NCBI GenBank assembly: GCA_022821805.1 | Contig: JAJECX010000024.1 | Coordinates: forward strand, 86,306 to 150,305 | From: Anaerolineae bacterium | Lineage (GTDB): Bacteria > Chloroflexota > Anaerolineae > Aggregatilineales > Phototrophicaceae | DNA length: 64,000 nucleotides | Reading direction: 5' to 3' | Part shown: one piece after another, positions 51,649-61,497 of the stretch | Numbering within the stretch: the stretch's first letter is position 1 | Layout: each line of letters begins with the position of its first letter | The notes under the pieces: generated by a model | Seen by the model: only the letters and a program-made list of their open reading frames with translations | What the model was told of the DNA's origin: nothing | The model's database searches: none | Translations under genes and position numbers: made by a program

Positions 51649-53571
51649 CTAGCCAATTGCGCTTAAGGGGATTTCAGCATGACGGGCGCGCCGCCGTTCA
51701 CTAATCGGCGTTACCGGCGGGCATTCCCACGCCATGTCTTCGGTTGTCGAGCGTTCCTTGGCGAACTTGGGCAGTATCCCGCAGGCGAAGCACTTATCGC
51801 GACAGTCGACCCGCGTTTCGCGCCTGATGCTCATCAAGTAATCTTCGCGCAGAAACTTCTTGTGTATGCCGACATCAATATGATCCCAGGGAAATACTTC
51901 GTCCAAATCACGTTCGCGGAAGTTGTAGAAGTTTGGGTCGATTCCGGACTCTTCAAAGGCTTGCAGCCATTCGCGGTGCTTGTGCTGATCCTGCCAGGCG
52001 TCGAATTTGCAGCCGAGTTTCCAAGCGCGCAAAATCACCCTTCCGAGGCGTCGATCACCGCGGCTCAGCCAGCCTTCAAACTCGCTGTCCTCGTAATTGT
52101 TCCAGCGCAGGTGCATGCCGCCGCGGCGCATCTGCTGCTTGAGAAGGCGCTGCTTGCGGCTGACGTTTTCGAAAGTATCTTGCGGCGCCCACTGGAAGGG
52201 CGTATGCGGCTTGGGAATGAATGTGCTTACCCCAACATTAAGCGTCGCCTTCTTGCCCAGAATCCGCTTGCCTTCTTGCAGCGTCTTCATGCACAAGTCG
52301 ACAATCGCCTGCACGTCTTCCAGCGACTCTTCCGGATGACCAATCATGAAGTAGAACTTTATCGTGCGCCAACCCCGCGAGTATACGTCTCTGGCGGTTT
52401 GCAGCACTTGGTCATCGGGCACGTATTTGTTTATCAGATCGCGCATTTTCTCAGTGGCCGCTTCTGGCGCGAAGGTGAAGCCGCTACGGCGCGTGCCGCC
52501 GATCTTTTCCAGCAGGTCGGCGCTGGCGCTTTCGATGCGCAGGCTGGGCAGGCTGAGGCTGAGGCCGGCGTCCTTGTAAACGCGATTGACTTCTTCCGCC
52601 AACTCCTCAACCCAAACATAGTCCGAAGACGAAAGACTGAGCAGGCTAATCTCTTCAAAGCCAGTGTGTTGGACGATTTCATCAATGGCTGCCATGATTT
52701 CTTGCACGGGCCGTTCGCGCACCGGGCGCGTCACCATGCCAGCGTGGCAGAAGCGGCAGCCGCGCGTGCAGCCGCGCATAATCTCGATCGGCGCGCGATT
52801 ATGTACTGTATCGATATTGGGCACGATGAATTTGGTGAATGGCTTCGGCAAGGTGATAACAATGCGTTTCAATACACGCTCCGGTATGCCCGGCTCATTC
52901 GGCGCTATCGAGCGAACGGCGCCATCATCCTGATACTCCACATCGTAAAAGCGAGGCACATACATGCCCTGTATTTTCGCGATCGCGCGCAATTGCTCAT
53001 GGCGCGATTTGCCGCGCAACTCGCCGACAACCCTGGCGATCTCGACGATGATCTCTTCGCCCTCGCCGATGACAAATGCGTCAATAAAGTCGGCCATTGG
53101 CTCCGGATTGAAACAGGCGTGACCGCCGGCGATGACCAGTGGGAAGCGCTCGTCTCGCTCGCGGCTCAAGACTGGCATATCGCCCAGCTCGAGCAGATTG
53201 AGCGCGTTGGTATATAGCTGTTCGTAAGGCAAGCTGATCCCGAGCAGATCGAATTCGCGAAGGGGATGCTTGGTCTCCAGCGAATACAAGGGTATGTCCT
53301 GCTTGCGCATCAGCGCTTCCATATCGAGCCAGGGCGAGAAAACCCGTTCCGCCAGCATGTCCGGCTGCATGTTCACTTGATGGTAGAGGTTCATGATGCC
53401 CAAATTGGACATGCCCAGATCGTAGATATCGGGGAAAGCCAGCGCGACCTTGATGTCAACGCTTGCCCAGTCTTTGACGACGCTGTTGTATTCGCCGCCG
53501 ACATAACGGCCGGGTTTTTCCACTTGAAGCAGGTGGCGTTCCAATTTACGCTCGATCAACTGCGTTCGCAT
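51649..53571 (-). CDS. TIGR03960-type B12-binding-domain radical SAM protein
   Basis: GCTRGCRFCHAGMVTRPVRERP (CxxxCxxC), PDIYDLGMSNLGIMNLYHQVN, C-terminal Cys-rich segment. Confidence 0.9.
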   Translation of the reverse strand: MRTQLIERKLERHLLQVEKPGRYVGGEYNSVVKDWASVDIKVALAFPDIYDLGMSNLGIMNLYHQVNMQPDMLAERVFSPWLDMEALMRKQDIPLYSLETKHPLREFDLLGISLPYEQLYTNALNLLELGDMPVLSRERDERFPLVIAGGHACFNPEPMADFIDAFVIGEGEEIIVEIARVVGELRGKSRHEQLRAIAKIQGMYVPRFYDVEYQDDGAVRSIAPNEPGIPERVLKRIVITLPKPFTKFIVPNIDTVHNRAPIEIMRGCTRGCRFCHAGMVTRPVRERPVQEIMAAIDEIVQHTGFEEISLLSLSSSDYVWVEELAEEVNRVYKDAGLSLSLPSLRIESASADLLEKIGGTRRSGFTFAPEAATEKMRDLINKYVPDDQVLQTARDVYSRGWRTIKFYFMIGHPEESLEDVQAIVDLCMKTLQEGKRILGKKATLNVGVSTFIPKPHTPFQWAPQDTFENVSRKQRLLKQQMRRGGMHLRWNNYEDSEFEGWLSRGDRRLGRVILRAWKLGCKFDAWQDQHKHREWLQAFEESGIDPNFYNFRERDLDEVFPWDHIDVGIHKKFLREDYLMSIRRETRVDCRDKCFACGILPKFAKERSTTEDMAWECPPVTPISERRRARHAEIPLSAIG

Positions 53572-53781
53572 GATGCGCGCTCCGTCAGGAACCCATGCGG
53601 CGAGACGACATGATTGTAGCAGAAGCAGCACTGCCTGCCTAGCGAAGACGCGAGTTGGCAAGAGCGGTCGCAATTTGGACAAGGATGGCTGATATAGAAG
53701 GGATAATGGCCGGCATTAGTCCAGGGCTGCGGCGCCGGCTTTGATATCTGGCAGGTTCAAGCGGAAGGATGCGGATGGGCT

Positions 53782-54303
53782 ATGGATGGTAACGCTATTG
53801 GGAGACTGTTGCATTATCATTTCGGCATGTTTGAGCGAGTCTGGGAATGCGCAAATGATTTGACCGGCAGCCAATTTGTCGCCGAGTCAGATTATTCGTT
53901 TGGCTCGGTTCGCAACCACTTTGTTCACTGCCTGAACGTGGACCGGCGCTGGCTCGCGCGATTGGAAGGCGGCGCGCCTCCGCCGCGCTTGAACCCCGGT
54001 GACTATGCTGACCAGGACGCGCTACGCGATCGCTGGGAGCAAGTTCGTCAGCGCGTCCTCGCTTACGTGGGCAGCTTGACCGAGCAAGAGCTAAACGAGA
54101 CGGTACACGTCGAACTGGGGGGGCGCAATCTGGAAGCGCGGCGATTCCAGCGCTGGGAAATCTTGCTGCATATGGCGAACCATGGAACCGATCACCGGGC
54201 GCAGATTCTTGCGCGGCTCCACGAATTGGGCGCGGAAACGATCGAACAAGATCTGATTCTTCACTGGTGGCGGGATGAAGGACAAGGACCTACAGGCGGC
54301 TGA
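53782..54303 (+). CDS. DinB family protein
   Basis: FGSVRNHFVHCLNVDRRWLARL; EILLHMANHGTDHRAQILARL. Confidence 0.85.
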   Translation: MDGNAIGRLLHYHFGMFERVWECANDLTGSQFVAESDYSFGSVRNHFVHCLNVDRRWLARLEGGAPPPRLNPGDYADQDALRDRWEQVRQRVLAYVGSLTEQELNETVHVELGGRNLEARRFQRWEILLHMANHGTDHRAQILARLHELGAETIEQDLILHWWRDEGQGPTGG

Positions 54304-55201
54304 GCTCCAACGCGATCTCGCCAGCGACGCGCGCATTGTTGATGAGAAGCGCGATGTTCGCCGCCATCGACGCGCCATCAGTAAGCTCGCTGACGCGATT
54401 CAGTACATAGGGGGTAATGTCCTTGCCACCGACGCCGGCCGCTTCCGCTTCTTGCGTGGCTCGCGCGATGGCAGCTTCGGCGGTGGCGGCATCGAGCTCT
54501 TTGTCTGGGGGAACCGGCGCCGCAACCAGGATTCCGTTTCGGGCGCCAATATCCGCTGAGGCGCGAATGACGGCTGCGGCCTCGGCCGCCGACTCGATGC
54601 GCTGGTCGATAGGAAGCTCCGTTCGCGCCGAGTAAAATGCGGGCAGCACATCTGTCTGGTAGCCCAGGATCGGCACACCGTTCGTTTCCAGCACCTCGAG
54701 CGTAAGCGGCAAGTCGAGAATTGACTTGGCGCCAGACGAGACGACCGTTACCGGCGTTTTGCCGAATTCGGACAAGTCAGCTGATACATCATGCGGCTGG
54801 CCTCGGTGCACGCCGCCGATGCCACCGGTGGCGAATATTTTGATGCCTGCCATATGCGCGATGATCATAGTACTGGCGACCGTCGTCGCGCCGTCGCATC
54901 CTCTGGCAATCGCGATCGCCAAATCTCGCCGGCTGCATTTCCTCACTTCGTGAGCTGGCATTTGCGCCAGCGCTTCGATATCAGCGGGGCTAATGCCGAC
55001 AGTTATCTTTCCCTTCAGAATGGCGATGGTTGCAGGAACAGCCGCCGATTCGCGTACGGCCGCTTCCATCGCCAGCGCCGTTTCTACATTCTTCGGGTAG
55101 GGCAGGCCGTGCGTGATCAGGGTCGATTCCAAGGCGACAACCGGCTTTCCGCCTTCGAGCGCAGCCTTCACTTCAGCGTTGATCATCAAAGGAATTGGCA
55201 T
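54290..55201 (-). CDS. psuG: Pseudouridine-5'-phosphate glycosidase
   Basis: VALESTLITHGLPYPKN, FATGGIGGVHRG, TPVTVVSSGAKSILDL. Confidence 0.95.
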   Translation of the reverse strand: MPIPLMINAEVKAALEGGKPVVALESTLITHGLPYPKNVETALAMEAAVRESAAVPATIAILKGKITVGISPADIEALAQMPAHEVRKCSRRDLAIAIARGCDGATTVASTMIIAHMAGIKIFATGGIGGVHRGQPHDVSADLSEFGKTPVTVVSSGAKSILDLPLTLEVLETNGVPILGYQTDVLPAFYSARTELPIDQRIESAAEAAAVIRASADIGARNGILVAAPVPPDKELDAATAEAAIARATQEAEAAGVGGKDITPYVLNRVSELTDGASMAANIALLINNARVAGEIALELSRL

Positions 55202-55277
55202 TTGCTTCGCCTTCTCTCGTTATTGAATCTGGTCACTGGCGCCGACTGCGATTCCAACTTGGCGCGCAGATCCGCGG

Positions 55278-55949
55278 CTACTCCGCAAGGAAGTGTAGCT
55301 TGAAACGATGGACCGTGTGATGCAAGTCCTTCAGTCCAAGTAATTCAATCAGATGATCGGGTCGCAGGTTGCCGCGGTCGCCAACGGATAGATGGGCGAC
55401 CAAGCTGCCCCCGCTTTCAACTCGCAGCCCCAAAATCAAGGGGCGAATATCCATTACGCTGCGCTTGCGCCGGCGCGTTCGGTCTACGATGATCGACTCG
55501 CGGTTGAGCAGGTCATCGATCTTTCGCTGCAGATCTGGTCTTTCTGCATCGTCCAGAAAACGAATTCGGTATTCGGCGCTATTGACCAGCGAGTGCAAGG
55601 TTGACGCGCGTCTGTCGACTTCGGCGATCGCGCCAATTGTCAGTCCTTGCGGTGATACCGAAAGCAGGCGCTTGCGAAGCTGCTCTTCGCAGATGTCGAT
55701 TCGCTCGCGAAGCGAAATCTCGATGATCTCGCATTCGCTTGAGATTCCGAGCGGGAGCGGCATCGCCAGGGAAATCCGCGGGCGCGTATTGAATCCCTTC
55801 GTATAAAGAATTGGCAGGTCAGCGCGCCGCAGCACACGCTCCCAGATTTTGGCTGTATCTAGGTTGCTTGTGTAAACAAGCGGACCCGCTTTGCCAAAAG
55901 TGACCCGCACGCGCTGCGCGACCGGAGAAATATGGCTCATTTGTTCCAA
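55278..55949 (-). CDS. TIGR03936-type (DUF2344) radical-SAM-associated protein
   Basis: VRVTFGKAGPLVYTSNLDTAKIWERVLRRADLPILYTKGFNTRPRISLAMPLPLGISSECEI. Confidence 0.9.
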   Translation of the reverse strand: MEQMSHISPVAQRVRVTFGKAGPLVYTSNLDTAKIWERVLRRADLPILYTKGFNTRPRISLAMPLPLGISSECEIIEISLRERIDICEEQLRKRLLSVSPQGLTIGAIAEVDRRASTLHSLVNSAEYRIRFLDDAERPDLQRKIDDLLNRESIIVDRTRRRKRSVMDIRPLILGLRVESGGSLVAHLSVGDRGNLRPDHLIELLGLKDLHHTVHRFKLHFLAE

Positions 55950-56020
55950 AACCTGCCTGGAATCTCAGCTGCGGTTACGTTACAATATTGTAGGCGGTAG
56001 GCTTGAATGATGGAAGGTGA

Positions 56021-56497
56021 ATGAGCCAGCCCGACGAGCATAGCGAGGAAGCGCGCGAATTGCGATATCTGGCAAGGCGGCGCGCAGAACGGCGCCGGAT
56101 TTGGTGGAGTGTGCTGCTGCCTTTCATGGTTGTGCTGGTTGTCGCGCTGGCGATTATCGGTACTGTACTGTCGTTGCGGTCGCCGGTTCAAGTGTCGCTG
56201 CTGTCCGATTCAATGCTGACGGTGCTGGTGCTTTGTCCGCTCGCGCTTTGCATGTTCCCGCTCGTCATTTTGAGCATCGCTCTAGTGACCTTGCTCAATC
56301 GTTGGCGCCCGCAATCAAGGTCTCCATTGCGGCGTCTGGAAGCCTGGACGGCGCTGATGGAGCAGAATGTTGAGAAGTGGCTTGGGAACGTGGACGAGCG
56401 CGTACTGAACTGGGCGGTTCGACTTGCGCCGTTGCGACAGTTGCTGACCACCTTCGACCCGCCGGCAGCCGAATCAAGTGAAGAGGGAGTCGAATGA
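56021..56497 (+). CDS. Two-TM membrane protein of unknown function
   Basis: Two hydrophobic segments; overlaps the next ORF at 56494. Confidence 0.65.
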   Translation: MSQPDEHSEEARELRYLARRRAERRRIWWSVLLPFMVVLVVALAIIGTVLSLRSPVQVSLLSDSMLTVLVLCPLALCMFPLVILSIALVTLLNRWRPQSRSPLRRLEAWTALMEQNVEKWLGNVDERVLNWAVRLAPLRQLLTTFDPPAAESSEEGVE

Positions 56498-56769
56498 GCG
56501 ATGCGGAGAGCGGTAAACAAACGGAATCCCTTGGCGAGCGCAGGGCGCAAATCATTATCGCTGGCGCGGCTTTAGGCGCCGTGCTCGGCTTGATATCAAG
56601 CTACCTGTATACGCGCGCGGCCGAAGAAAACGGCAACGTAGAAGCGGGCGCGCCGGGCTCTGTTTCAACCGGACAGCTGCTTGCCGTCCTCTTGGCCATT
56701 CTCGGGCTGGTGCGGCAGATCGCTGAACTTGGCAAGCCGAAAAAAGACGACAAAGACGGAAAGAAGTAG
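56494..56769 (+). CDS. Small membrane protein of unknown function
   Basis: Two hydrophobic segments, charged C-terminus GKPKKDDKDGKK. Confidence 0.65.
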   Translation: MSDAESGKQTESLGERRAQIIIAGAALGAVLGLISSYLYTRAAEENGNVEAGAPGSVSTGQLLAVLLAILGLVRQIAELGKPKKDDKDGKK

Positions 56770-56772
56770 GCA

Positions 56773-57288
56773 ATGTGCGGACGCTATACCCTGACCGCTG
56801 ATGCCGAATCTATTCAGCTCGCCTTCAATTTGGATGACATTGACGGTTGGACGGAGCCGCGTTTCAATATAGCGCCAACGCAGCAAGTGGCTGTCATCAC
56901 TGATCGAGACCCGAAGTCGCTTTCCTTTATGCGATGGGGTCTGGCGACATCCTGGGCGAAGGATCCCAAGATCGGCAATCGCATGATCAATGCCCGCTCG
57001 GAGACGGCGGCGGAGAAACCGTCGTTCCGTACCGCCTTCAAACGGCGGCGCTGCCTGATTCCCGCGGATGGTTATTATGAGTGGAAGAAGCAGGGCAAGA
57101 AAAAGATTCCGATGTACATTCAGCACGCCGATCGCGCAATCTTCGCTTTCGCCGGCTTGTGGGAAAGCTGGAAGGATCCGGCTGGCGACTGGCTGCAAAC
57201 CTGCGCGATCTTGACCACCGAAACTGACGCCGCTTATCTGATCGCGCTTGAATACGTGCCGCCGGACGAGCGAGATCGTCATGACTGA
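56773..57288 (+). CDS. SOS-response-associated peptidase (SRAP/YedK) family, apparently C-terminally truncated
   Basis: MCGRYTLTADAESI, FNIAPTQQVAVI, MRWGLATSWAKD, NARSETAAEKPSFR, RCLIPADGYYEWKK; normal C-terminal HDRMP-type motif not found. Confidence 0.85.
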   Translation: MCGRYTLTADAESIQLAFNLDDIDGWTEPRFNIAPTQQVAVITDRDPKSLSFMRWGLATSWAKDPKIGNRMINARSETAAEKPSFRTAFKRRRCLIPADGYYEWKKQGKKKIPMYIQHADRAIFAFAGLWESWKDPAGDWLQTCAILTTETDAAYLIALEYVPPDERDRHD

Positions 57289-57776
57289 CGAACAGATCGC
57301 GGATATTCTTGGTGGCACATGGCCCGAATGGCTTTCAAGAAGGCAATCCGTTCGCAACACATCCTGACAGGCCTGCGACGGTGTGCCCGGGAGGTCCCTG
57401 TTAGCCAGCGCTGTTTGACGCCCTTGGCAGATTTATACGATCGTTGACATTGCACAGGTGCGGGACAAGCGTCTGATCGGAACGGTACTGCTAGCGCGCC
57501 TGACGGGTGACCAGGTGGTCATTGAACTAGGATCGGCATGACAAGTTACTGGTGGACGCGCTGCAGGCCTGTGGCGAGCCGGAATCACGGATTGTTCTCG
57601 CCTATCGTGAGGATGCGCTCCCCGCCTAAACGCTTTGTCGCGGATTTTCCAAGTTAACTACGGAGAAACGCCAGCAGTTGCGCGGTTATCTCAAACAGGT
57701 TCCTCAGAGCACGCCCCTTCCTTCTAAGCCCTGAAGAAAGAATGCAGCGCTTGACTGCGGAACCGGAAGTCCTTGT
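57289..57776. other. Decayed DNA with fragmentary frames
   Basis: No intact ORF; a plausible peptide DRHDKLLVDALQACGEPESRIVLAYREDALPA is out of frame with the upstream peptide IVDIAQVRDKRLIGTVLLARLTGDQVVIEL. Confidence 0.5.
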
Positions 57777-57881
57777 TTGGTGGAGGCGGCGAACTACGCG
57801 CATATCGCTACAATCGCTGGATGTTCGCAGCACCGATGTATAATGAAGAAGGTTGCATCACCGAGCGTGTTAAGGTGCGCT

Positions 57882-58973
57882 ATGTACAAGACATTTCGAG
57901 TCAAGAATTTCCGCTGTTTCAAAGACCTGCAAATCAACGATCTTGGTCGAGTGAATCTGATTGCGGGAGCGAACAACACGGGCAAGACGGCCTTAATGGA
58001 GGCAATGTATTTGCATACGAGGCCCTTCTCGCCTGGGGATCTGTCGAATCTACAGCAAGTGCGCGGTATCAATTTCAGCGATGACAACAGAGTGAGCAAC
58101 TGGAGACAATTCTTTTACCGATTGGATCCTGACACACCTATAGAGATTGAGGGACAGCGCATTCTTCCGGAGCCGCGCCCCATCCTTTGCATAGAGGAAT
58201 TGGCGAATACGATTGAAAACGAGGCGGAATTCCAACTCTACGCCAAGAATCTGCAATTGTTGGGCATGACTCAAATTGATGCGGCCAAGGCGGCGAGTGA
58301 GTTGGATATAGTTCTCCACTTTTTGGAGCGAGATGAAAAAACAACGCATGGATCTGCGTTCCTGCCCTCCAACCCGAAGCTGCCTGTCATTGGGTTCAAG
58401 GATAGAAAGGAAGATTCCCAGTTTTTCCCGGTACAAGGCAGGCCGACTAGCGAAGACCTCACTGACAAATACAGCCTGCTCAGATTTGAAAACAGACATT
58501 CTGCCATAGACAGCGCGCTGAAGCGGCTTGAGCCGAAGCTGACGAATGTAGAGGTCTTGTCGCCTGACGGACAGCGAAGAATTTGGGCAACGGTTGACGG
58601 CGTCATAATGCCATTTCACTTGCTCGGCGAAGGTTCAATTCGTTTCGCCAGTCTCCTGATGGTGATGTGCGGGGATAAACCTGAATATCTTTTCATCGAT
58701 GAGATCGAGAATGGCATCCACTACTCGGTTCAACAGGATGTATGGAAGGACATCGGCAAAGCCGCGCGCGAGCACGACATACAGGTCTTTGCCACCACAC
58801 ACAGCTGGGAAATGATCGAGGCTGCCCACGAAGCCTTCAAGAGCGATCACAACTATGAATTCCGTTTCCATCGCCTTGACAGAAGCCTGCAAACGGGCGA
58901 TATAGAAGCGGTGACATACAATGAGTTTGGCATGGATGCGGTGACCAGTATCAGTTATGAGGTTCGCGGGTGA
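57882..58973 (+). CDS. AAA family ATPase (AAA_15/AAA_21-like, OLD/PARIS-ATPase class)
   Basis: Walker A LIAGANNTGKTALME; GEGSIRFASLL; Walker B YLFIDEIENGIHYSVQ; FATTHSWEMIEAA; start ATG 57882 with AAGGTG RBS. Confidence 0.85.
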   Translation: MYKTFRVKNFRCFKDLQINDLGRVNLIAGANNTGKTALMEAMYLHTRPFSPGDLSNLQQVRGINFSDDNRVSNWRQFFYRLDPDTPIEIEGQRILPEPRPILCIEELANTIENEAEFQLYAKNLQLLGMTQIDAAKAASELDIVLHFLERDEKTTHGSAFLPSNPKLPVIGFKDRKEDSQFFPVQGRPTSEDLTDKYSLLRFENRHSAIDSALKRLEPKLTNVEVLSPDGQRRIWATVDGVIMPFHLLGEGSIRFASLLMVMCGDKPEYLFIDEIENGIHYSVQQDVWKDIGKAAREHDIQVFATTHSWEMIEAAHEAFKSDHNYEFRFHRLDRSLQTGDIEAVTYNEFGMDAVTSISYEVRG

Positions 58974-59674
58974 GGAATATCAAGATCGATGAAAGGTATG
59001 GTCGCCTGCTGTTTGTCGAGGGCCGCGATGATGAGGTTTTCTTTCTCAAGCTTTTCGAGCATATGGGCATCAGTGGTGACATTCATATCGTTGTCTACGG
59101 CGGCAAGGACAATCTTCAGCGTCATCTTCTCGCGATCCTGAGCGACGCAAATTACTCGATCAATCGGCAGCACATCGGCATCGTTCGCGATGCCGATTAC
59201 AATACCGACGCGTTTGACTCGATTGTTTCCGCGCTCAGGCACGCTAACGAACATCGAGGCACACGACACCAGTTTTCTATTCCAGGAACAGCGCAGGCGC
59301 GATCGGAAGCAGCGCCCTATGTATCGGTCTTGGTATTGCCGCCGGATGGTGAGGGTACGCTGGAAGACCTTGTCGTCGATGTGCTCAAGACCGAACCTGT
59401 CATGACTTGCGTCGACCAGTATTTTGAATGTTTGACCGAGAATGGAATTAGCATATCCAGGGAGCGGTTCTCCAAGAGCAAGCTCAGCGTCTTCATATCG
59501 GGAGCGGCGGTTGATACCGATTATGCAACCAATAGAGACTCGCGCCGGAAGTTTCTGCGGGAAGCTGTGGCCATGCATTGGTGGCGTGCTGCGCTCTGGC
59601 AACATGACAACTTCAGAGTGATACAAGACTTTCTCACGCAACTTCGCACAGACCAACCCTCGTCCGCGACCTAA
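58970..59674 (+). CDS. TOPRIM-like protein (DUF3226/DUF4435-like), partner of the upstream ATPase
   Basis: LLFVEGRDDEVFF, GGKDNLQ, IGIVRDADYN, GEGTLEDLV; GTG start overlaps the ATPase TGA (GTGA). Confidence 0.75.
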   Translation: MRNIKIDERYGRLLFVEGRDDEVFFLKLFEHMGISGDIHIVVYGGKDNLQRHLLAILSDANYSINRQHIGIVRDADYNTDAFDSIVSALRHANEHRGTRHQFSIPGTAQARSEAAPYVSVLVLPPDGEGTLEDLVVDVLKTEPVMTCVDQYFECLTENGISISRERFSKSKLSVFISGAAVDTDYATNRDSRRKFLREAVAMHWWRAALWQHDNFRVIQDFLTQLRTDQPSSAT

Positions 59675-59832
59675 TGCTGAACGCTCGCTGATGCGTCCAT
59701 AAAACCTTTCATATAATGACGGTCGTAATCGTTGCTGTGAACGAGGTCATTGGGTAAACGGCAACGGACACCATTCCGGGATCAGCCACGGAATATATTG
59801 CTATACACCAGACCGGCGCGTCATCAATTCTG

Positions 59833-60548
59833 TCAGATTTGAGCGACAAAAATCGCGAAAAATAATAGGACGTAAATAATCCGGTACACGCAGATATCGG
59901 TGATGTCTTCCGGTGTGCCCTTCGGCGCCGAGCGGAAGTTCGATGAGAAGCGGTAGCGACCGTGAATGGGCAAGACGCGGTGCCAGGTGTGCCCATGCAA
60001 AAGAAGCAAGGTACCCTTCTGCGGAGAAATGACCACCTGATTTTCTAAATCCGCGTGGGGGTCACCAGCGGCAGCAGGCCCTTTTTGTGCGTACCGTGCA
60101 TGACAACTGTCTGACCGCCGATGCTCTCATCAATAGAATGCGTATACACAAGCCGGTTGAGGTTGAATTGCGCGAGGTCCTCTGGCGCGCAATCTTGATG
60201 CCACGCCTGACCCTTGGAGCCCTGCCGCGAGAACATCATTATGCAATACTGTTCTTGCCATTCTTCTCCGATGATCTCAGCCGTGAGGCGGTGCAGGCGC
60301 GGGTCGTCGGCCAGGATATCAAAGTCAGTGATCCCTTCGCGCTGAGGGAACCAGGGGATCACTTCCACCTGCGATTTTGTCAAGAACTCGTCATTATGCC
60401 AGTAGTCTGGCGCCAGGCCGAAGTAGTCTAGGATCAGTTGATTGAGACGATCTATGACGTCGACCTCGAAGAAGTCTTCCAAAATGAGGTAACCGTCTCG
60501 CCAAAATTGCTGTGACAGCTGCCCTATGCTTTGCATCACCCCTTCCAT
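59833..60548 (-). pseudogene. Phytanoyl-CoA dioxygenase (PhyH)-like gene split by one frameshift
   Basis: N-part ends AWHQDC...QTVVMHGTHKKGLLPLVTP; continuation HADLENQVVISPQKGTLLLLHGHTWHRVLPIHGRYRFSSNFR lies in another frame; break at a C run near 60060. Confidence 0.75.
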
Positions 60549-61289
60549 TCGCTCGGTCTAGCCCGGCGCGCCTTCAACTCATTAAGCAATCTTATACGTA
60601 TTTGGCTCGATACAGCAAGGCTTCTGCGTTAGCCAAGACTGCGATACAAAGCTGAATACGGACTGCGCGGCAACCGCTCCGTGCATTGTGTGTGCCGCAG
60701 ATGCGCGAAAGTTACGCGCCTTCAGCGCAAATGTTATGCCGTGTAAAGCTTCCTCGCCCGAGATTCAAACATCCATTTCCCGCGCCCCGGCGGCGTAGAT
60801 GGGCCAAGGGGCACAGCTCAAAGCCTACGCGCCTCGCCGTCGAGGATGAAACTCTGTCTCGCAACCGCATATCGAGCCTTGTTCACTCGAAGAGCATGCG
60901 GGTTTTCTCTCGCCGCGCCTGAGCATTCGGTTCGTCCCGCCACACTATCAGGAGCCGAGTCACTCCGTGCCGCTTCAAGACCTGCTTGACCTGATAGGGA
61001 CGATCCCTAGCGCTGTCCTCAGTTTTACTTTTAGAACTGACCTTACCGCTTCGAAATGCTGTTCATAACGTTCTCTGTCGGCAATGGCCTGCGCTTTCAA
61101 GGCCTTGCGCATATGACTGAGCCGGTTTTGACACGCCGTCTCGGCCTATTCTGCCTGAAAGATAAATGACCGCACATGGACGTAAGTCTCTACGCATACC
61201 ACTGAAAAGGAACGGTGGCCATTTTTTCTATGACTGGGGCTCGCTCATACCAGCATTGCAGATCGGCGAAAGTGAGGGGACGTATCCGG

Positions 61290-61337
61290 AAACCCTAAGG
61301 TGTCGTATATTTATCCCAATGCGACACTTTAAGGTTT
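61290..61337. repeat. 16-bp imperfect inverted repeat with 16-nt loop
   Basis: AAACCCTAAGGTGTCG / CGACACTTTAAGGTTT, 14 of 16 paired. Confidence 0.65.
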
Positions 61338-61497
61338 ACCGATGCGCTCTTACATTGATGCCGACGTGGGCTGCCGTTGTGAAGAAATTCCGCGCCTGGG
61401 AGTAAAGAACCTGCATGCCTGCTTCTAGTATGCAAAAGATTAGCTTACGCATATACTGACCGCTGTGTATGGTGCTTTGTCTACCGTCCGCCAGGAT

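Noticed and set aside
51679-53217. 512-aa plus-strand ORF
   Set aside because: Antisense shadow of the radical-SAM gene with CxxxCxxC motif.
60549-61165. Possible remnants of a transposase or other gene (e.g. minus-strand peptide MRKALKAQAIADRERYEQHFEAV)
   Set aside because: No intact frame and no identifiable motif; could not be supported as a feature.
61166-61405. 79-aa ORF in the decayed region
   Set aside because: Overlaps the 61290-61337 inverted repeat, no recognisable family, probably chance.
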